From assembly GCF_013456555.2 (NCBI RefSeq), contig NZ_CP084882.1, positions 1-64,000 of the forward strand: 64,000 nucleotides of DNA, in the 5' to 3' direction. Positions 52,127 through 60,823 of the stretch are shown here, piece after piece. Position numbers and translations under genes: made by a program. A model generated the notes under the pieces. The model worked only from the letters and a program-made list of their open reading frames with translations, was not told the DNA's origin and did not search any database. This DNA is from Natrinema zhouii (GTDB taxonomy: Archaea > Halobacteriota > Halobacteria > Halobacteriales > Natrialbaceae). Numbering within the stretch: the first letter of the stretch is position 1; each line of letters begins with the position of its first letter.

Positions 52127-53644
52127 TCATCGATTTTCAGTACCGGTCTCCTCGGTTGACGAGCGTATCTGGGGCCCGCCCGCCTGCCGACTGTATATCC
52201 ACTCTGCCCAGGTGAGTTTGAGATCACTTGGATCACGGTCCGGGAATCGCCGCTCGGCTGTCTGGCTATAATTGAGGAGTGCGACCAGCACAACTCCTCC
52301 GACGATGTTGCCGAGCGTAACCGGTACGAAGAACGCTGCAAATGCGGCCCAGAGGCTAGCGTTCCCCTGGAAGACGAAGTACAGAACTTCGCACGCACCC
52401 GTGATGCAGTGAAACAGGTCGGCCGATGGAATCAGGAACATGAGGAAGATGACGAGCAGCAATCGCGTCGTCGTGTCCCGGCTTGCATGCACTAGCCAGA
52501 CCAGCGCTGCGACGATATTCCCGGCGAAAATACCCTTGAAGAAGAGGTCCCACCAGCCAGTTTCGAACGCATGCTCTCCGAAACCGACGGCAACCTCGGC
52601 AGCTTGCGGGGTAAACACTCCAGTCGTCGCGAGGACGAACGCACCGAGTGCCGCGCCGAGGACGTTCGCGACAATCACGATCCCCCAGAGTCGAAGCAGG
52701 TTTCGCACACTCGCGATACGCGTCAAAACTAGCGTGACGGGTGTCAGCGTGTTTTCAGTGAATAGCTGATACCGTCCGAGTACGATGAGGATGAAACCGA
52801 TCGGATAGAACAGGTTCCCGATCAGTGGTGCCGATTCGAGTGGAACGGTCGCGGTGACCGCGGATCGTGCGAGAAACGTCAACGTGATCGCGAGCCCTGC
52901 TGCCACCCCACTCATGAACAGCTGACGATTCCTCCGGCTGAACTCCTCGTCCGCAGTAGCGACAAGTCGCTGGAATATTTCGTCCGCCGAGAAATAATCT
53001 CGGATGGCCGCTCCCGAAGCCGGCGCTCCACTTCGCGATCGTTCGATCGTCTCTCTCAGCGCCCTGTCACGGTGTCGTATCGAGGCCTGAATCGCGCTTA
53101 GATCGCCTGTCTGAACGAGTGCCTCGAGCAGTGCGTCGTATTCGAGGGGGCCGTCGTACCGGCGGCCGTTGATAAATATCGTTGGCGTTCCGTCGACGCC
53201 GCTGTGCGCCCCGCCCGAGACATCTTCCTCGATGCGTTCCTCGTGGACGCCGGCATCCAGTTCTCGAGTAAACTGCTCGGTATCGAGTCCGATATCCGCA
53301 GCGTATTCAATCAGGTCCTCGTCGGTGAGGGCGTCCTGATGGTCATAGAGGATGTCATGCATCTCCCAGAACATCCCCTGCGCGGCGGCGGCTTCGGCAG
53401 CTTCCGCGGCACGCAGGGCGTGTGGGTGAGCCTCCGTGAGCGGAAAGTGCCGGAAGACGAACCGAAGTTTGTCGCCGAGTCGGTCCTGAATACGTTTGAG
53501 TACCGGGTATAGCTCGCCACAGGACGGGCACTCGAAGTCTCCGTACAATACCAGCGTAAGCGGCGCATCGTCGGGGCCGCGCACGTGATCGCGCTCCGTG
53601 ACTGGGACTGCGAGCGTCGAGACCGTAGATCGACTCATGAACAA
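52127..53644 (-). CDS. DsbA thioredoxin-FNT channel fusion
   Basis: 505 residues in two parts. Residues ~15-190 form a DsbA-like domain with YGDFECPSCGELYPVLK (active CPSC at 39-42), HFPLTEAHPHALRAAEAAEA and GTPTIFINGRRYDG with the cis-Pro. From ~235 there is a formate/nitrite transporter domain with six helices: LIGNLFYPIGFILIVLGRYQ, LFTENTLTPVTLVLTRIAS and GIFAGNIVAALVWLVHAS. The order suggests redox-linked transport of a small anion such as nitrite, formate or hydrosulfide. No signal peptide is seen, so the DsbA part probably faces the cytoplasm. I cannot say how common the fusion is. Confidence 0.88.
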   Translation of the reverse strand: MFMSRSTVSTLAVPVTERDHVRGPDDAPLTLVLYGDFECPSCGELYPVLKRIQDRLGDKLRFVFRHFPLTEAHPHALRAAEAAEAAAAQGMFWEMHDILYDHQDALTDEDLIEYAADIGLDTEQFTRELDAGVHEERIEEDVSGGAHSGVDGTPTIFINGRRYDGPLEYDALLEALVQTGDLSAIQASIRHRDRALRETIERSRSGAPASGAAIRDYFSADEIFQRLVATADEEFSRRNRQLFMSGVAAGLAITLTFLARSAVTATVPLESAPLIGNLFYPIGFILIVLGRYQLFTENTLTPVTLVLTRIASVRNLLRLWGIVIVANVLGAALGAFVLATTGVFTPQAAEVAVGFGEHAFETGWWDLFFKGIFAGNIVAALVWLVHASRDTTTRLLLVIFLMFLIPSADLFHCITGACEVLYFVFQGNASLWAAFAAFFVPVTLGNIVGGVVLVALLNYSQTAERRFPDRDPSDLKLTWAEWIYSRQAGGPQIRSSTEETGTENR

Positions 53645-53988
53645 CTGCAGAAGGCCACGGCTCTTAGGCCCTTATTTCTCAGGATATCTGGCTCCACGAC
53701 GAATATCGGTTTTCGGTGTGACCGCCAGGACGTTCGTTCGGGCAGTCGGACGATATCTCTGCGAGGGCAGTTGAAGCTACGGTCACGTTCCACAGGTCGC
53801 TCGTGGGAGCCGAAACGCTCGTACTCTCCGCTGGATCTTGGTAGTGGTTGTCGTTTACTGCATATTACCGGCCATCAGTGAACCGCACAACCGATCCAGA
53901 GTCAACTATCTGTCTCTGTTGAAACTCCCAATAGTTCACATAAACGGCCTGCTGAGTACAGGATGCAAGTCGGTCATGTCGGATGAGG
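53645..53988. other. Gap between DsbA-FNT and menA
   Basis: 344 bases without a credible gene. One copy of TCTCTGTTGAAACTCC at about 53911-53926 resembles an IS5-type terminus, possibly a solo end. The start probably contains the DsbA-FNT promoter. Confidence 0.35.
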
Positions 53989-54942
53989 TTAGAAGAAGGA
54001 TGGCGCCGCAAGACCGACTGCGAACAGAAGTGAGAACGCGAGGAAAAGCTTCCCGGTCCGTTCTAATGCTGGGTTGAGAGCTGCTCCTGTCGTCTCGTCC
54101 CGGACTGTGATCCACAGTTGCCAGCCCAGCGGCGCAGTCAACAGCGGAGCGAGGGGGAACACACTCTCCCACATTCCTGCGAAAACCAGGGGGACGAGAT
54201 AGGCGAGTACGAGCAGCGCAGCATACTCAATCCGGCTCCACCGGTATCCGATCTTTACAGCTAGTGTCTCCTTCCCGGTTTTTCGGTCTGTTTTCAAATC
54301 CCGAATGTTGTTCACAACGAGGATGTTCGTCGAGAGCGCGGCTGCTGGTATACTCGCCACAACTGCGGCGACCGTGACTGTGCCTGCAGGTACCGTGACC
54401 GGAATCAGACGTGCGGTAGCGACTGTCGAAACTGCCTGGACATAGTAGGTGCCGGTCACTGCAATGAGCCCGAAGAAGACGAACACGAATAGGTCTCCGA
54501 GACCGTGATATCCGAACGGATAGGGGCCGCCAGTGTACGCGAAACCAGCAAGGATCGATAGGATACCGACGACAAGGATCGGCACGCCACCGACATAGAC
54601 CAGGTAGACGCCAACGAGCGTCGCAAGCGAGAACGCAACGTACATCGCTCGGCGGACACACGTGGGGGAGATGAGGCCCGACTGCGTAACCCGCTGGAAC
54701 CCTTCTCTATCTTCTGTGTCAGCACCGCGAATGGCGTCGTAATAATCGTTCGTAAAGTTAGACCCGATCTGGAGGAAGAGCGCGCCAAGCAACGCAGCAA
54801 CTGCAGGTCCAACGGCAAACACACTGTCGTGTATCGCTAACCCAACGCCGACGATGACTGGAGAAGCTCCTGCCGGTAGCGACTGTGGACGTATCGCCAT
54901 CAACCATGCTCGCAAATGGGATACGTCAGGTTGATTGTCCAT
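53989..54942 (-). CDS. menA: 1,4-dihydroxy-2-naphthoate prenyltransferase
   Basis: 317 residues, UbiA superfamily. SNFTNDYYDAIRGADTEDRE carries the first Asp-rich prenyl-diphosphate site, and NNIRDLKTDRKTGKETLAVK the second. About nine TM segments. MenA attaches the prenyl side chain in menaquinone synthesis, and haloarchaea use MK-8 as the respiratory quinone. AWLMAIRPQSLPAGASPVIV at the start is the standard opening. It has no other men gene next to it. ATG at 54940-54942. Confidence 0.9.
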   Translation of the reverse strand: MDNQPDVSHLRAWLMAIRPQSLPAGASPVIVGVGLAIHDSVFAVGPAVAALLGALFLQIGSNFTNDYYDAIRGADTEDREGFQRVTQSGLISPTCVRRAMYVAFSLATLVGVYLVYVGGVPILVVGILSILAGFAYTGGPYPFGYHGLGDLFVFVFFGLIAVTGTYYVQAVSTVATARLIPVTVPAGTVTVAAVVASIPAAALSTNILVVNNIRDLKTDRKTGKETLAVKIGYRWSRIEYAALLVLAYLVPLVFAGMWESVFPLAPLLTAPLGWQLWITVRDETTGAALNPALERTGKLFLAFSLLFAVGLAAPSFF

Positions 54943-55280
54943 CAGTAGGTGTATTTCTAGTGGTAGTATTTCTCTCTATTGAGATGGACTCTCGGCTACC
55001 GGTTCTCTGGAGTTCTATCCCGGACAAGTGGCTCTGACTTTATGAGAATCCTGTTTAAGCCCCAAGTCGGTGAACGAATACGCTGGGTTTGAAGGAGGCC
55101 GTCTTTCAACCTGTGCTCGAGAACACGAGGCCCTGACTGGCCCCTTACAAGAATCCGAAGGGGTGGGCAAACAGCCCGTATAGGTGTCTATTCGGATCGT
55201 TCCACGGTTTACAGACCTGCTAGAGGATCTGGGTAATCTATATTCTTTCTGATCGTGATTATATTTCAGTGACAACTCCG
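54943..55280. other. Gap with solo IS110 end
   Basis: No gene is present. It contains the second bridge-RNA-like copy (55030-55201). The first ~90 bases hold the menA promoter, including AT-rich GTGTATTTCTAG. Confidence 0.5.
55030..55201 (+). ncRNA. Second IS110 bridge-RNA-like copy without recombinase
   Basis: 172 nt that align end to end with 48366-48537 (minus strand), with about 12 substitutions and no indels. Differences cluster at three places: the loop after TTTCAAC, the GGCYCTGACTGGYC stem and the AATCCGAAGGRKT hairpin. No IS110 recombinase follows, and identity ends abruptly after GGATCGTT. It is either the leftover end of a deleted element or a stand-alone guide RNA that could work in trans. 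Confidence 0.55.
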
Positions 55281-55637
55281 TTAGTAGTCCGGAAATAGTT
55301 GATAGAGAGCTGAGTCATCGTCAGTATGATCGCTAAGATTTGTCTCAAGCTCGCCGAACACGTCCATCAGTACAACACGTTTACTGTCTTGATCGTAGCT
55401 GACGATATTGTGCTCGGCAAGCCGTGGCAGGTGGTTATGGATGAGCGAGATAGTAATACGTTGCTGGGTTTTTTCACTTACATTCTTGGGGCGAATATCC
55501 TTTTCCCGAGCGGCAATCTCCCGAGCAAGACCGTCGATTCGTCCCTGGCCATCTTGGCTCAGGAGAGAGAGTAGGTGTTGTCGCTGGGAATCTGAAAGAA
55601 GTCTGTAAGCAGTGTCTTTGGAAAGTTCAGGTGACAT
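55281..55637 (-). CDS. Winged-helix regulator (DUF7344-like)
   Basis: 118 residues. AYRLLSDSQRQHLLSLLSQD, TQQRITISLIHNHLPRLAEH and NIVSYDQDSKRVVLMDVFGE match the haloarchaeal DUF7344 winged helix. These are small putative transcription regulators. A decayed relative is at 56934. ATG 55635-55637. Confidence 0.82.
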   Translation of the reverse strand: MSPELSKDTAYRLLSDSQRQHLLSLLSQDGQGRIDGLAREIAAREKDIRPKNVSEKTQQRITISLIHNHLPRLAEHNIVSYDQDSKRVVLMDVFGELETNLSDHTDDDSALYQLFPDY

Positions 55638-55750
55638 CGTTATCAGTCATTTGTCCCTGCCTCAGTCAAGACTTGCTCCAACATAGTTTGGATTCACAGT
55701 TGGGTATGAATAAGTATTATCTCGGTTGTTATTCTAGTGAGTTCTATCTT

Positions 55751-55981
55751 CTAATGAGAGATGGTATAGAGTCGCTGGCGTGCATCTTGGAAGGATACTT
55801 GTTTCTCAATTATCCCTTCCCCTTCAAGCCGATTGAGTGCATATCGAACGGTTCGTGCAACGAGTTTTGTCTCCTCAACGAGTTCCTTTTGAGTACATTC
55901 GCCCTCGTGTTCTAACGTCTTGTAGACAAGTTTTGAGCTTGGAGGTAGTTCTTCAAGCAACGCTTCTGTTGAAGATTTCAT
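55751..55981 (-). CDS. MarR-type winged-helix protein
   Basis: 76 residues from MKSSTEALLEELPPSSKLVY; the ORF extends 12 codons upstream. CTQKELVEETKLVARTVRYA, then LNRLEGEGIIEKQVSFQDAR form helix-turn-helix and wing. It is short for MarR; haloarchaea have many such single-domain regulators. A TATA-like ATATAA lies just upstream. Confidence 0.75.
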   Translation of the reverse strand: MKSSTEALLEELPPSSKLVYKTLEHEGECTQKELVEETKLVARTVRYALNRLEGEGIIEKQVSFQDARQRLYTISH

Positions 55982-56126
55982 GTTATATATTATCAGTGGT
56001 TCATGGCTTATATACATAGTTTCGGTTTGATGCTTCTCTTGCGCTAATAGTGGGGATTATATGAGAATTATAGCGATCACCAGCGTTTCGGCATCTATTT
56101 ATATTATATCACGTCTGTGAACAGAT

Positions 56127-56312
56127 ATGGGTCTTACTATCAATGTGGAAGATGATGCAAATGTCGAACTTGATGATGTGGATGTCAATATCTATGGAGA
56201 TAAAATAGAATTTTCTGTTGAAGGAGAGATCACAGATGTCCCTTCAGAACTACTGACTAAATTTATTGGAGAAAGACTATCACCAGTGGAAATAACGTTC
56301 GAGAAGGATTAA
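56127..56312 (+). CDS. Small acidic protein, hypothetical
   Basis: 61 residues. VEDDANVELDDVDVNIYGDK is an alternating beta pattern, then FSVEGEITDVPSELLTKFIG. Composition is strongly acidic and AT-rich. TTATATTATATC 30-40 bp upstream may be the TATA box. The family is unknown. Confidence 0.5.
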   Translation: MGLTINVEDDANVELDDVDVNIYGDKIEFSVEGEITDVPSELLTKFIGERLSPVEITFEKD

Positions 56313-56361
56313 TAACTATAGCAACCATTATACACGTGGTACATGACTCCCTTCTATAGCA

Positions 56362-56622
56362 ATGACTGAGCACGATACAGGGTCGACGACTCCCTCTGCT
56401 CCAGCTCCTGATAGTGTACAAGTGATTAAAACGATCGCAGATCATCTTGATCAGGATCCAACCGAGGTTGACTTTACATTTAGTGACTACCTTGACCCTG
56501 ATGCGCTTGATTCGCTTCTCGAATCTTCTACTGAAGAGTTAGTTGTCGCATTTACGATTGAAGACCTGCTTGTTACCGTGGCAAATGATGGGACAATCGA
56601 GGTGAAATGCTACGAGAACTGA
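56362..56622 (+). CDS. HalOD1 domain protein
   Basis: 86 residues. After a Thr/Ser/Pro-rich start, VIKTIADHLDQDPTEVDFTF, DPDALDSLLESSTEELVVAF and TIEDLLVTVANDGTIEVKC form the HalOD1 fold, as in the protein at 21449. Stand-alone HalOD1 proteins occur in many copies in haloarchaea and are of unknown role. Confidence 0.85.
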   Translation: MTEHDTGSTTPSAPAPDSVQVIKTIADHLDQDPTEVDFTFSDYLDPDALDSLLESSTEELVVAFTIEDLLVTVANDGTIEVKCYEN

Positions 56623-56700
56623 TATCTCTTGCACTGCGTAATGATCGGAACGTGATAAATAGGAAGAGCTATAGAACTTCTTTCTTTTTGTCTGTGTACT

Positions 56701-56809
56701 AGGCCTTTAGCCTAGTCTGGTGAGAGCCCTCGGCTCATAACATGGTCTGACACCGGGTGAGGGCGTGTGAGATATCGAGCGGTCACTGGTTCAAATTCGG
56801 TAAGGCCCA
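56701..56809 (+). tRNA. tRNA-Met (CAT) with 34-nt intron, possibly degenerate
   Basis: Acceptor AGGCCTT pairs with AAGGCCC at 56802-56808, except A1-C72. Anticodon stem CTCGG (56729-56733) pairs with TCGAG (56775-56779). The loop is CTCATA, intron 56740-56773, A. Anticodon CAT at 56736-56738. T arm: ACTGG-TTCAAAT-TCGGT. The D stem GCCT/GAGC has one mismatch and a G-T pair. Intron after position 37 is the archaeal place, and haloarchaeal elongator tRNA-Met genes have introns there. The mismatches suggest a diverged extra copy. tRNA genes are common integration sites. Confidence 0.7.
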
Positions 56810-56933
56810 CCCAACATCCTTTTCTGTCATGCTTCTCCCGGTAAAAAACAGTGTTATAATCTATTTTATTATTTCTGTTTCGTATCACCTGCACTTGGTT
56901 GTATGAATCGACAATATTATATCAGACCGAGAC

Positions 56934-57281
56934 ATGAGTGTGGATAACATGATAGAGAATATCACTCAGAATGTCGAAAATTAGGGTCTTCCAAATGACG
57001 TCCTATTCAATATTCTATCGCATGAACGACGGCGGTCCGCTCTATATTGCCTTGAGAAATATCAGACTCCGATGGCACTTGCAGATCTAGCTGACGAAGT
57101 AGCACGAGTGGAATACGATGTCGCTACACTTCTTCAGATCCCAGGAGAGGATGTGAAAGAGATCTATCTGGACCTCTACCACTCTCATATTCCGAAGATG
57201 GAGGATGCCAATCTCATTGAGTATACTCAAGAAGAAGACATGGTATGTCTCAAACATGAACTCTCAGATGGCACTGTCTAG
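56934..57281 (+). pseudogene. DUF7344-like regulator with stop, cut by IS6
   Basis: MSVDNMIENITQNVEN, an in-frame TAG at 56982-56984, then GLPNDVLFNILSHERRRSAL and YCLEKYQTPMALADLADEVA, followed by VKEIYLDLYHSHIPKMEDAN. This is the DUF7344 winged helix. Its final codons (SDGTV) lie within the IS6 terminal repeat that starts at 57270, so the original end was removed by the insertion. Confidence 0.7.
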
Positions 57282-58012
57282 TTTAGCACCTCCGCTGGTG
57301 TCTGTCCGTTGAGTGATTGGTGCGGTCGTTGTGTGTTATAGTAGTGTACAAACTGTTCAAGCCATTCTCTGACGCTCGCCCGACTGCCCACCCACGAGTT
57401 ATGGAAGCGGTCAACTCGCATCTTGAAGGTGTGAAACCATTTTTCGATCAAGTTTCGATCGACGTAGTCGAGCTGACCGCTCAACCCTAATCGAGAGAGG
57501 GCAGTCAGATATCCGTAGCCATCGACGAGAAACACCGTCTCGGAGAGATCGTGTTTCTCGGTTAATCGATGCAGAAATGCAGCGGCTGGATCGGTGCCTC
57601 GTCGTCCGAACACTGCAACATCAAGAATTAGTCGTGAGTCTAAGTCTATTGCAGCGTATACCCAAGACCAGTCGCCGTTGATCTTGACAGCAGTTTCATC
57701 AATGGCGACCCGCGACGGCTGCGCCGTCGGCGGGTCTGGCACGCTGTCAGCCAGCCGATGTACCCAGTGCCAGATTGCTTGATGAGAGCGTTCCACACCG
57801 ATTAAGCGAAGAATTGCTTGTGTCTCTCGGAGCGAACAACCGGTCGCGTGGAGCCGGACGGCGAACACCCTGACGGGCGTCGCCGTCCGCTCACGCTCCC
57901 AAGATTCTTCTAAATCCGTCGCGTAAGACTCGCTGAGCAGGTCTGCGAGCTGCATGTCCAAACCAACTCCACGACCTGCTCGCTTCTCAAACTGCGCTAA
58001 CTAGACAGTGCC
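57270..58012 (-). mobile_element. IS6 family insertion sequence, intact
   Basis: Ends: GGCACTGTCTAGTTTAGC at 57270-57287 and GCTAACTAGACAGTGCC at 57996-58012, inverted repeats of about 17 bp with one gap. Length 743 bp. One transposase gene fills it. Flanking 8-mers differ, so there is no simple target duplication, consistent with later recombination. Decayed relatives lie at 45479 and 59875. Confidence 0.88.
57278..57961 (-). CDS. IS6 family transposase
   Basis: 227 residues. Zinc-binding-like or HTH start (LRETQAILRLIGVERSHQAI). DDE acids: RVAIDETAVKING (D), VFLVDGYGYLTAL (D) and YVDRNLIEKWFHTFKMRVDR (E). It ends SLNGQTPAEVLN. It catalyses replicative transposition. It appears complete and is therefore the most likely active element in this window. 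Confidence 0.92.
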   Translation of the reverse strand: MDMQLADLLSESYATDLEESWERERTATPVRVFAVRLHATGCSLRETQAILRLIGVERSHQAIWHWVHRLADSVPDPPTAQPSRVAIDETAVKINGDWSWVYAAIDLDSRLILDVAVFGRRGTDPAAAFLHRLTEKHDLSETVFLVDGYGYLTALSRLGLSGQLDYVDRNLIEKWFHTFKMRVDRFHNSWVGSRASVREWLEQFVHYYNTQRPHQSLNGQTPAEVLN

Positions 58013-58416
58013 AATGAGTGGTTTTTACCTGTAGAGTGCTGCTTTCGGCGGTGATTCCCGGTTTCTTGTGAACGTTTTGTCCGGCATTCGCAACCACATA
58101 TGGGATATTTTGTATAGCGCGATATAATTCATAGGTATTCTGCTGTACGGTAATTGGCCATCTGAGGCTCCTAAACCCCGAAATCAATCGATAGTTCTGA
58201 TTTTAGAAGTGGTCCTGATTATGCCCGTAATCACGACCACTTTGAAGTACCCGTCGCCGTCGGGTAAGCACGGATGTTGCAACCGCCTCACGACGTCGCT
58301 TTCCCCAGAGTTAAGCCGCTGTGAGAGGGGTGTCTCTCTGCAGTTGCCGGATTGGTTACAAATTCCGCTCCATCGCCGGAAGCCTTATTATGAATTGTCC
58401 ATAATTCGTAATCAAG
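58013..58416. other. Gap between IS6 and HTH/PIN pair
   Basis: 404 bases with no gene seen. A TATA-like TTATTATGAATTG lies about 30 bp before the HTH gene ATG at 58417 and partly overlaps an AATTGTCCATAATT palindrome (58393-58406), a possible operator for the HTH protein. Confidence 0.5.
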
Positions 58417-58953
58417 ATGGCGCAATCACCCCCCAGGTCAGGTCGGCCACCTATTCAGCAGCTTCAGACGGTCGTAGACCTCCTCGAGACGCCGGCACTT
58501 GCTCGGATGTACGCCCATATCTTACAACACGGCCCGGTCACAGTTTCCGAGATCGTGGATGTGCACGACATCCCACAGGGGACTGCCTACGACTACGTTC
58601 AGAACCTCGAAACAGCTGGCTTAGTGGAAAAAACCCGTGATCAACGCCCATACGAATATGACGCCGAGTCGATTTCACTCACGCTCTCGACGGACGGAGA
58701 GACTCAAACGATCACGCCGGCACTTATCGCAGCCGTTGCCCGCCGCGACGAGGACGAGGACATCGATGTCTACATCGAACGCCACGGACTCGACGGCCTG
58801 GCCGTCGCGCTGGAGTACACCTACGAGTATGTCGATGGGACGGTCAACCATCGCATCGCGGCCCGCGAACTCGAAATCTCGCCGCTTGAGGCCGAGATTA
58901 TTCTTCAAGCACTCGAACCAGTCGCTACCGAGTACGCCGACGCGGCTGCATGA
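58417..58953 (+). CDS. HTH protein (DUF7437-like), putative antitoxin
   Basis: 178 residues. LETPALARMYAHILQHGPVT, SEIVDVHDIPQGTAYDYVQN and LETAGLVEKTRDQRPYEYDA make an ArsR-like winged helix. A second part (TPALIAAVARRDEDEDIDVY to PLEAEIILQALEPVATEYA) is a helical partner-binding candidate. Its stop overlaps the PIN-like gene start (ATGA), the typical toxin-antitoxin arrangement. The palindrome just upstream could be its own operator. Confidence 0.8.
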   Translation: MAQSPPRSGRPPIQQLQTVVDLLETPALARMYAHILQHGPVTVSEIVDVHDIPQGTAYDYVQNLETAGLVEKTRDQRPYEYDAESISLTLSTDGETQTITPALIAAVARRDEDEDIDVYIERHGLDGLAVALEYTYEYVDGTVNHRIAARELEISPLEAEIILQALEPVATEYADAAA

Positions 58954-59477
58954 CGACTGCATACGTCGCCGATACTGGCGTCTTCGTGCGGTGTGGTGGT
59001 CCGGACAACGACAAGTTTCAACGGCTTCGACAGGCAGTTCGACAGGCCGGTGTCTCCCTACGCATCCCCCAGCGCGTCTACGAAGAACTCGGGGGCGACC
59101 CAGCTGCAGACGAGTATCCCTCAGGGAACATTCCCTATCCCGATGGATTCGAGGAAGGATGGATCGTCGTCGCCGACGAGTTGGACTATACCAATTCGCT
59201 CGTTTCGACGATAATGGACGACGCTCGCCGCTTCATTGCCAACGAGACCGATCGGAACGTGGATATCACCGAGAAAGCAGATACAGCGCTTGTCGGGCTT
59301 GCTGCTCAATTACTCGAGACCGATCAGGCCGACCACGTTATTCTCTTGACAACCGACAAACCTGCGGGGCGGGCAGCCGAAACGCTCCTGCCACAACACG
59401 GCTTCAGCGACCAGTTCGAGTACCGGTACGTCAGCATCGAGTATCTCGAGACGATCACAGCCGACGAATTTCGCTGA
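58950..59477 (+). CDS. PIN-like nuclease, putative toxin
   Basis: 175 residues. MTTAYVADTGVFVRCGGPDN carries the first PIN acid (D8). Later, ITEKADTALVGLAAQLLETD and HVILLTTDKPAGRAAETLLP supply the central and C-terminal acids. It overlaps the HTH gene by 4 bp. Predicted RNase toxin of a VapBC-like pair; similar HTH/PIN-like pairs are common in haloarchaea. Confidence 0.8.
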   Translation: MTTAYVADTGVFVRCGGPDNDKFQRLRQAVRQAGVSLRIPQRVYEELGGDPAADEYPSGNIPYPDGFEEGWIVVADELDYTNSLVSTIMDDARRFIANETDRNVDITEKADTALVGLAAQLLETDQADHVILLTTDKPAGRAAETLLPQHGFSDQFEYRYVSIEYLETITADEFR

Positions 59478-59499
59478 CGCAGACCCTATGTGAGACCCG

Positions 59500-59712
59500 A
59501 TGATCGATGACAGCTCTGCCCGTTCTGAAAACACTCTCGACGAGACGTTCGAGCGCTACCTTCAGGACAAGGGAAAAGGTCGCGGTGGCGATGGCACCGG
59601 TGGAACGCCGCTCGCGAACTTGAGCGGCGACCCGGTGAGGCCGTCGACGACCGGCACGAACAGATTCGACTCGTCGTCGAGGATATCAACGGCGTCGGGC
59701 CGACGACCTTGA
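59500..59712 (+). pseudogene. Tyrosine recombinase N-terminal remnant, frameshifted
   Basis: MIDDSSARSENTLDETFERY and LQDKGKGRGGDG match the start of haloarchaeal XerC/D-like integrases. The expected continuation is in another frame, NAARELERR, followed by unrelated VVEDINGVGPTT. The catalytic domain is absent. The remnant suggests past integration next to the HTH/PIN pair. Confidence 0.5.
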
Positions 59713-59874
59713 GGGAGCGATAGTCATTCTATTAGCTCACAAGTGACTGACGACTGTAATTACTCAACCTGCGTAAATGACCTGTAAATTTCTTGCCTTA
59801 ATTCATATGACTCGTCCGACGAGGGTGACCCATTCATCTCGAGTGGTTCAATAAGATGAACCATCGATTCACAA

Positions 59875-60559
59875 GGTACTGTCTAGTTTTGCACCTCCGC
59901 TGGCGTCTGTCCGTTGAGTGACTGGTTCGGTCGCTGTGTGTTATAGTTGTGGACAAACCGTTCAAGCCATTCTCTGGCGCTGGCTCGACTGCCAACCCAC
60001 GAGTTATGGAAACGGTCGATCCGCATTTTGAGAGTGTGGAACCACTTTTCGATGTGATTTCGGCCGACGTAATCGAGGTGACCACCCAATCCTAATTGGT
60101 GGATGGTAGTCAGATATCCAGCACTATCGACGAAAAATTCAGCGTCGGAGAGATCGTGTTTCTCGGTGAGCCCATGCAGAAATGCAGTAGCTGGATCGGT
60201 GCCTCGTCGTCCAAAGAGAGCGATGTCGAGAATGAGTTTTGTATCGAGGTCTATTGCAGCGTACATCCAAGATCGGTCGCCGTTAATCCTGACAGCGGTT
60301 TTGTCAACCGCGACCCACGACGGCTTCGCCGTCGGCGGGTCTAGAACGCTGTCAGCGAGCCGATGTACCCAGCGCCAGATCGCTTAGTGATAGCGTTCAA
60401 CGCCGAGTGAACGAAGAACCGCTTGTGTCTCTCGAAGCGAACAACCGGTCGCATGGAACGAACGGCGAACGCTCTGACGGGCGCCGCCGTCCGCTTATGC
60501 TCCCAACATTCATCAAATTCCGCCGCGTAGCTCTCGCTGAGCAGGTCAGTGAGTATCAT
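59875..60559 (-). pseudogene. IS6 family element, decayed
   Basis: The left end GGTACTGTCTAGTTTTGC at 59875-59892 is like the intact IS6. The transposase starts MILTDLLSESYAAEFDECWE at 60559 and shifts frame near 60450. A TAA at 60384-60386 lies where the intact copy has CAA (SHQAIW). It continues as MYAAIDLDTKLILDIALFGR to SLNGQTPAEVQN at 59883. Protein identity to the intact element is high. The right terminal repeat is not seen. Confidence 0.8.
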
Positions 60560-60823
60560 TCCACGCGGATATCGTTGCAATCGGTTGGCTCGCCGGGTTT
60601 TATGCGCTGCTCTCGTCGATTCTTCTTGCACACGGCGTCCCAACAGAACAGGAATTCATTGGATAAAATTCCGAAAGACGACTCGAAAAATAGTCGGGTG
60701 AGTAGTAACAGACCGGTTCGACCTATATGACTGCCGGTTTGACTCGAGGCGCTGGTCTGCTTCGATACCACACGTAATTTCGGTTGTAATCGACTATACG
60801 ACTCTCAGTTGTGAGTGCGATCG

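Noticed and set aside
58637..59503. 288-codon ORF overlapping the HTH/PIN pair
   Set aside because: Arg/Ser-rich reading in the wrong frame. The two overlapping genes in the other frames have clear folds.
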